A stretch of DNA of 64,000 bases from Archegozetes longisetosus (taxonomy: Eukaryota; Arthropoda; Arachnida; Sarcoptiformes; Trhypochthoniidae). Under the pieces are notes generated by a model that worked only from the letters and a program-made list of their open reading frames with translations, made no database searches and was not told the DNA's origin. The translations under genes and the position numbers were made by a program. Location of the stretch: the NCBI GenBank assembly GCA_018873245.2, contig JAEMBT020000001.1, positions 10,942,220-11,006,219 of the forward strand, in the 5' to 3' direction. Of this stretch, positions 57,858 through 64,000 are shown piece by piece (position 1 is the first letter of the stretch; every line of letters begins with the position of its first letter).

Positions 57858-60356
57858 TTATTTTTCCATGAATGCAGCAATCGTCGAACAAAACGAAGCT
57901 TTATTATCGCTCTGTGGGACGCGACTTCTACCGTCAACACTAACCATACTATCAGATGCTTTAGTGTTCAAATTATAGATATGTACTCGACTGGGAGACT
58001 GTTCGATAGATACCATATAGTCCTGACAGTGCTCTGTTTTGAGACAATCCTGATTATAGTTCTGAAAGAAGTTGTAGAGTCCAGCTCCGTATACGAATAT
58101 ATCAGATGACTTGACTATGCGTAGACCCCATGCCATTGGGCATGTTTTAGATCCTTCTGCACAATGTGAGAAATCTGGATCGTGGAATTTTGATTCTATT
58201 GCAAATGGCTGAGGTGCAGGTGGATTACTCTGAAAGTAAGGAGTCTCGGTCTGAATCATAGCCATGATTACATTTTTTGAGTTGACAACATTGTATTGGT
58301 ATAAAACATTGTGTTCAGAGGCCGTTCCGTACATCCAAACTGGGCCTTCTTTGCTCTCTGAAAGAATTCCACGTCCGTTATAAATACTGAGTTGACCGCC
58401 ATCATCGAGACCGTGGTCTGCTAGCCAAGCCCAGACATTCTCTAAATATGCTGATGAAGTAGGCGCTAAATGCAACATCATGAATGAGCCCAGACATTCT
58501 GATTTGTTGGCTGAACCGGATTTCCTACATGGTGTTTCAAGTTCGGTACCTCTTGCACCTCCTACCCGGAAATGTACATCCCATAGCCCCACAACACCTT
58601 TCTGATCAGCTGGATCACGAATATTTATTTGGACTAAAATTGCACCAGGTACAGATCCGTGATCTGAAAATACTAGATCACTTAGCTCGGCAACACCTTC
58701 ATCGCCAGGATTTCCAATTTTGAAAACAGGTTTAGGATTCTTAACATCGGAAAATGCTTTTCCAGATGCACTAATAGTTGACCACACTTCACCTACCAGT
58801 CGAGAACCGGCAGGAACAAGGATTGTATCGCTGACCATATAAGTTCCAGTTGGAAAATAGATAACTTTGCAACCAGCATATTTTGCAAGAACATCAGCGA
58901 TCGCTTTAGTATCGTCAGTCTTGCCATCACCTTTGGCACCTTCGCTTTTTACGCTAACAAAATCGGATAAAGACACATCTGTATAGGTGGGCTTTGTGCG
59001 TTCAAAGAATATTTTATTGTGAGATTTTGGATCTAAAAGTATATTTGGTTTAGTTGGGGCTGTAAGTGGACCTTGATGAAATGATCCTTTTCCTTCACTA
59101 TCATATATGCGGCCCTGACCCCATGAGTCAATGACTTTTGAGCCGCCTTCAAGAATTACTTTACCAGAAGTATGAGCAACAGCCGTTTTAACATTTTTAA
59201 GGTGTACATTATCCAAAATCAATGATCCGCTTCCATGTGGTTTAGATGTTTCTGAAGTACCAGTTTTAACACCGATTGTTGTATCTACTATTTCTGAGTC
59301 CATGACTAATATTGAGTGAACACCCTGCTTGCTTTCACCTCCACTGGTCATGTCTAAACCAACTTTACAATTTGTTATTGATAGACTTTTGAAAGTCCAT
59401 CCCCAGTCCCAATTCACATAAATAGCAGTCTCAGCATTACTGATGGTCAAGTTTCTAGATGTAAACTGTTGGTTTCCGACCCATACAGCAAAATGACCAC
59501 CATTGAAAGTCAAGTCTGACATGAAACCACCAGAGCCATTTTCCATCCAAATACCTTGATGCTTGTTACCAGGTTCAGTTGACATCCTAAAGTGCACATT
59601 TGTGATACTGGTTGCTTGTGCAACTTGCCAATGGATTCCATGAACGTCATGTGATGCTGGTACTTTAGTTGTATCAATAATAAAGTTACGAACCTTAATA
59701 AAGAATAATTGTTTAAACGACAAAGTGTAAGACTATGATAAAGATATTTAAAAATTGGAAGAATGAAGAAATACTATGTCCAGAGAAATTTACGGTACAT
59801 ATAATATGTATTTTTATGAAATAGAACTTAATAAATGACATACTTGTTTATAAAAATTAACTTGATTTGCCCACCATGATTGACCATTATTGCCATAAGG
59901 ATCTGAATCTATTAGACCTATACCTTTGAACCCTGGAGCCATTAAAAGTGTTGGCATATCTATTGGGTCACCAATAATTTCAGTGAAATAATATAGAATA
60001 ATTGGTTTACTGATAAGGTATTTTCCAGGAGGAACATACACCACCGCAGGAGACCTTGTAGATTCATGACAGCCTTGACCGCAGCGATTTCCATCACTTA
60101 TAGCTTTATTGATAGCTTCCGTATCATCAGTGATTCCATCACCTTTGGCTCCAAAATCCTGAACATTTCTATAGACTTTATAACTGTTTGGATTGGGATT
60201 AGTTGCAGCCAATTCTTCATGCTTGAGTTTTGGTAACCAATATGTTGATTGATGACTGCGCGAAAGTGGACCCTTACAGCTGCTTCCAAGAGAACTTATT
60301 TCGGTTGTCAACGTGGCTAATATTAAACTAGCAAAGGCAATGCTTATGTGACCCAT
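57858..60356 (-). CDS. exo-beta-1,3-glucanase (GH55), probably acquired from fungi
   Basis: Cleaves glucose from beta-1,3-glucan, the main polymer of fungal walls. Two exons, 60356-59844 and 59693-57858, with a 150-bp GT-AG intron; 782 residues, the size of fungal GH55 enzymes. I chose the ATG at 60356 because it begins a signal peptide (MGHISIAFASLILATLTTEI); an in-frame ATG 20 codons upstream would precede a non-typical leader. The family's two right-handed beta-helix domains each begin with the pectate-lyase-like signature: VQDFGAKGDGITDDTEAIN (N-terminal half) and VKSEGAKGDGKTDDTKAIA (C-terminal half). Further landmarks are SWWANQVNFYKQ, GIHWQVAQATS, GIWMENGSGGFMSDL and WAWLADHGLDDG. SEHNVLYQYN (about residue 630) and QTETPYFQSNP (about 652) also match. 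The reading frame is fully open, and visibly richer in G+C than its flanks. GH55 is mainly fungal and bacterial, so lateral acquisition is likely; intron and neighbours show residence in the animal genome. Confidence 0.93.
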
Positions 60357-61343
60357 AGTTGCCTTGAAAACTACAGTATGAGCCCAAAATGTCAACTTAT
60401 CTTGTTTTAAATTCAATTGTATATGCTTTCTGTGTGAAATCTGTGGACTGCCTCAAAAAATCACATAAAATATTTCATTTAGCCCTTAATTTCAACAGAG
60501 TTATATATGATTAAAATTACAGGTGAATTAATTCTCAGAAATTTATAAACATGATAAATAAATAGATAAGAGCACGATTGGATAATAACAGGATCAAAAA
60601 GCTATTTTGAAATAAAATTAAAGATAAATTTAAAATAACTTTGGAAAAATATACATATTAAGAAAGATTTTCGAACAATTAATTAAACACAGTAAAATCT
60701 ATTTACAATGCAAACAATATATTTGTTTAAAAATATACTTTCTGCTAATTATTTATTTTTATTCGTAAATTTAGCAACATTTTAAAATAGACTGAACTGT
60801 TATTTATTATGTTAGATCTATATTTAAGTTTGTTAAGATTTTTAAATGCTAATAAAAAGATATGAGTTGACGTAACAATAGAGAACTCAAACCATAGACA
60901 ATAATACTTGTGATATAATAGTGAAATTCTTGAAAAGGTATTTTAGGTGTATGTGTTAGTATTCGGAACAAAATGAAGTGCTAACTGAAAATAAAATATA
61001 TTTAAGGCATGTCTAATATCTAGGGTTACATCTTTGTACCATTTCGCACTTTCGCGAGATAGCGATTTCAATGCTCAAACTTACGGAATTTCAACAGATC
61101 ATTTCAATTTTATGTTATTAATTCAAATGATGATATTCATTATGGCAATAATTTAGAATAACCTCAAAATTTTTTACACTATCGCGAGTTTCGAATCCAG
61201 ATTTAAACTTATATTACGATAGTTTCAAAACTTTAATTCAAATTGAAGTTTAAGTAATTTGCACGAAACCTCTTATTTTCATCGGTACAAATATTTATTT
61301 TTCATTTAAAATCTTAGATAGTTTGATATCCAATGTATCTACA
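60357..61343. other. 5' flank of GH55 gene and spacer
   Basis: AT-rich, no gene seen. Presumed promoter of the GH55 gene on the minus strand; no clear TATA box stood out. Confidence 0.4.
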
Positions 61344-61549
61344 GGGTTATCAACAATTGACTATAACATTTGAATTTTCTTTCATTTCGAAACTAATTAA
61401 TCTAAAACTATACAGTCGACATATTATAATTATTAACTCCCAAGTTTTTACAAACAATATCTTGCGGTGATTGCATCATTATAACAACGTCTAGAGAATT
61501 ATTACAAATTATAAACAAAGATAATGGTATAGCTAATTGTTGATAACCC
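61344..61549. mobile_element. MITE, first of an inverted pair
   Basis: 206 bp with inverted ends (left GGGTTATCAACAATTGACTA, right the reverse complement of GGGTTATCAACAATTAGCTA). Its whole length is the reverse complement of 61689-61895. Non-coding. Confidence 0.8.
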
Positions 61550-61688
61550 TTCAATATATTTGATATTAAACTAATAGTTTTGAAAAATTTTATGGAATTT
61601 GTTGTTTAAAGAGAACAAGCCCCTTATTCCCCATAGATCTTTTACCATCGTACATGTTTTCAAATGTTATCGAGTCGAACTTTCTAAA

Positions 61689-61895
61689 GAGTTATCAACA
61701 ATTAGCTATACCATTATCTTTGTTTATAATTTGTAGTAACTCTCTAGACATTGTTATAATGATGCAATCACCGTAAGATATTGTTTGTAAAAACTTGAGA
61801 GTTAATGATTATAAATATGTTGACTGTATAGTTTTAGATTGATTAGTTTCGAAATGAAAGAAAATTCAAATGGTATAGTCAATTGTTGATAACCC
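61689..61895. mobile_element. MITE, second of an inverted pair
   Basis: 207 bp, inverted partner of 61344-61549 with a spacer of 139 bp. The pair can form a long hairpin. Non-coding. Confidence 0.8.
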
Positions 61896-62208
61896 TGTAA
61901 ACGTTGACTTAAGAAATTTATAAATATAATTAATATAATAAAAAAATATGATATTTTGAAATAATAACTTAAATTATGTAGAGAATAGTAAATAAAAGTA
62001 AAATTTCACTTTTCATATATAATGCTCTCCCTTTGGTTTTATGCTGAAAATTTCCAAAATTTACCCTTTGATTTTGTTTTCTTCAGCTTTTTTCGAAAAA
62101 CACTTGGCATTCCTAATAAGCAATCGGTACAGAACAATCATGAATAATTTTGTACTATATTCACTAAGATCGCACTTAAGCTTTCTTATAATTGAGTGAC
62201 ATCAGATA
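61896..62208. other. intergenic, no gene seen
   Basis: AT-rich spacer before the duplicated block. Nothing recognised. Confidence 0.4.
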
Positions 62209-62287
62209 TTACATGCCGCCAAAAGTCTTTGCCAATTTTATTATTGTATCGTATGCGAAAGTTGGCAAAAATTTTGGCTGCATGTAA
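62209..62287. mobile_element. short hairpin element (MITE), copy 2
   Basis: Partner of 8618-8697 with better-kept ends: TTACATGCCGCCAAAAGTC at the left and GGCTGCATGTAA at the right. Here no Tigger element sits at its edge, so it shows the unoccupied state of that site. Confidence 0.65.
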
Positions 62288-63070
62288 AATATTAAAACCG
62301 AATATGGAATCAGTTATGCATTAATAGTTTTTTAAATACTTTCAGAATTTTCATATCAATCACATTTTCGTAGTCACACATTCATGACCAACGTACTGCA
62401 TATTCAGGTTCAAGCTCTGTACATATGTTTCTAAACAAACCCAAGCCTTTCAGCATGTCGAACATTATATGAAGTTATTGAAACTTGAGATGAACTGAAC
62501 TCTACGATTGTCTTGTATGAAAGACTGCTTTGAGTACGGTTTCAATGTATTGTGGAAAATCATGGGTTCATTCAATGTCGTAGCTAGGCTTTCGGTCTGA
62601 TAATCTGTTTCAAAACTTTGATTAACGTTTAACGATAAGAAATCAATTAATGTATCGCATAATTGCGATCTCAAAACTTTTTTGTTAAATTATTTTTTAT
62701 TATAGACAAACATTCTAATTTTTAAAAATATCTTTGGGAATGCTATAGTCTCCAGACTCTTTCGATAGCTACGGTTGTGAGCTCATTTAGAAAAATATGT
62801 ACAAAGCTTTGATCTAACTGATCAAAATCAGCCTAAAATTAATCATTTCAAAATTCCAATAAATAAAACAATAATATAATGTTGATAAGAATTTGAAGAA
62901 GAATAGAATTTGTCTTTGGAAATACTATTTGACATATAACAAACAAAATTTTTTCTAAAGTTAAATCTTACTCTAATTTTTAAAGAGGGCTTCGATGAAA
63001 TACTAATTAATAAAATTTCGCATTAAATTAAATTTTTTAAAATCTAGATCACAAAGCTTATCCTTAACAG

Positions 63071-64000
63071 TTAATTATCAGAGCCAATCGACATGCTGAC
63101 GATATCAGTTCGTATGATTTCACGACTGATAGACGAGTATATTGTGTTATGTTTCACAATTCGGAGTTCGAAAATATCCAATTAAATAGATATGGATCAA
63201 TTGTCGATAGAGAAAGCTTTGAGTATGTATTCAGTAAACTGAATTATGATACTCACATTGAATCAAATTTAACTTCAAAACAGATTCGTTCAAAATTGGA
63301 GGAATTAAGGAGAAGCTTATCGATGAAGCCCTTAACATATAATGTTTTTATTGCTATATTTATGAGTCATGGCAAGCAATCACTTATAAGAGGAACAGAA
63401 AAAGATAACGCTTCTATTTATATCAGTGAAATCATGAATAAATTCTCAAGAGAAAATTGCAGTTTATTGACCGGGATTCCTAAAATATTTATCGTTATTG
63501 CTTGTCGTTGAGGTATTATTAACAAAGTTTCCAATGTAAATTACAAAATTAATATCTTTAGGCAACAGAGATAACGGAGTCCTCTATCATCCATCCAAAG
63601 ATGACGAAGAACAAATGAGTGATCATGATTTCGACCAAAAATTATATCATGAAAACTTTCTCATATGCTACTCAACAATTTTTGGTAAGAAATTTAGGTG
63701 TTAACCAATATTACCGTATTGTTCAGGATAACAGAGTTTTCCGATGTGAGCACTTGTTATAAGAGAATACAAATTTAGAAAAGATTTACAGTGAATTTTC
63801 TCAAATAATTTAATTAATAACTTCATAAGAAACTATACACATCAGAATTTGAGTTATTCTTTCAATTCTTTTGCTAAAACTATGACTAAATTCTTATTCC
63901 AAAGGTTATAAATCAATTCGTTCGACAAGAAAAGATACTTGGTTTGGATCAAATTTGGCTAAAAATATCAGAAAATATTCCAAAGATCATGAGTTTGAGT
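63071..64000 (+). pseudogene. caspase-like cysteine protease, copy 2, premature stop, cut by window end
   Basis: Exons match those of the copy at 9542-10557: about 63071-63512, then an exon from about 63562 that includes NFLICYSTIFG, and the start of the small-subunit exon from about 63904 to the window end. The catalytic His motif SHGK is kept. Directly after the active-site Cys motif the codon GGA of copy 1 is TGA (63509-63511), so the protein would end at ACR. In return, the CAA that is TAA in copy 1 is intact here. A further change makes STRKDTWFGS of STRKGTWFGS. Each copy is therefore broken at a different place. Confidence 0.8.

Larger units (their letters stand above)
62209..64000. repeat. 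segmental duplication, copy 2 (runs off the window)
   Basis: Same orientation as 8618-10480. Differences are mostly single bases and short indels; about 75 bp near 8996-9073 of copy 1 are absent here. The copy continues past the window end. Confidence 0.85.

Noticed and set aside
62465..62674. Minus-strand open frame of 69 codons in duplication copy 2
   Set aside because: The corresponding region of copy 1 carries a 75-bp insertion and no matching frame; no motif.

Overview
The window looks like a stretch of an AT-rich arthropod nuclear genome. Support for this: split genes with GT-AG introns of about 50 bp to a few hundred bp, TATA boxes, an ionotropic-receptor gene, a gustatory-receptor-like membrane protein, a two-repeat DM9 protein, caspase-like sequences and many DNA transposons. 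Two animal-type genes have relatives mainly outside animals: a fungal-type GH55 beta-1,3-glucanase and a bacterial-type RlpA-like double-psi beta-barrel protein. That combination suggests a soil, detritus or fungus-feeding lineage such as a mite or springtail. The taxon is inference; nothing here proves it.

Layout. 1-5.3 kb: a small secreted peptide with two tandem cystine-knot-like modules (+), then a beta-glucuronidase gene (-) with a one-base frameshift in a homopolymer. 6.6-11 kb: a complete Tigger-type element with decayed transposase, then a duplicated caspase-like pseudogene and a caspase fragment. 11-25.6 kb: two copies of an RlpA-like secreted protein gene (12.0 and 22.6 kb) in a field of hairpin elements, short tandem repeats, a caspase p10 fossil, an RCC1-repeat fossil and a large foldback element with an 8-bp target duplication. 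26.3-33.2 kb: a mariner element with another element nested in its transposase, a gustatory-receptor-like gene (-) with a homopolymer frameshift, a hAT element and an integrase fossil. 34.7-36.6 kb: an ionotropic receptor (-). 37-42 kb: hairpin elements, a Tc1-like fossil and a GPCR fragment. 42.9-60.4 kb: four minus-strand carbohydrate-related genes, namely DM9 protein, lysosomal alpha-mannosidase (GH38, 5 exons), glucosylceramidase (GH30, 5 exons) and GH55 glucanase (2 exons). 62.2 kb to the end: the second copy of the caspase-like duplication.

How the genes fit together. The enzymes are secreted or lysosomal glycoside hydrolases (beta-glucuronidase, alpha-mannosidase, glucocerebrosidase, beta-1,3-glucanase). 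With a putative mannose-binding DM9 protein and a wall-associated type of DPBB protein, they would suit breakdown of glycoconjugates and of fungal or microbial walls; this joint role is inference. No bacterial operon, CRISPR array, rRNA or convincing tRNA was seen by eye. Identities were judged by reading, without database searches; exon borders come from GT/AG sites that keep family motifs in frame.
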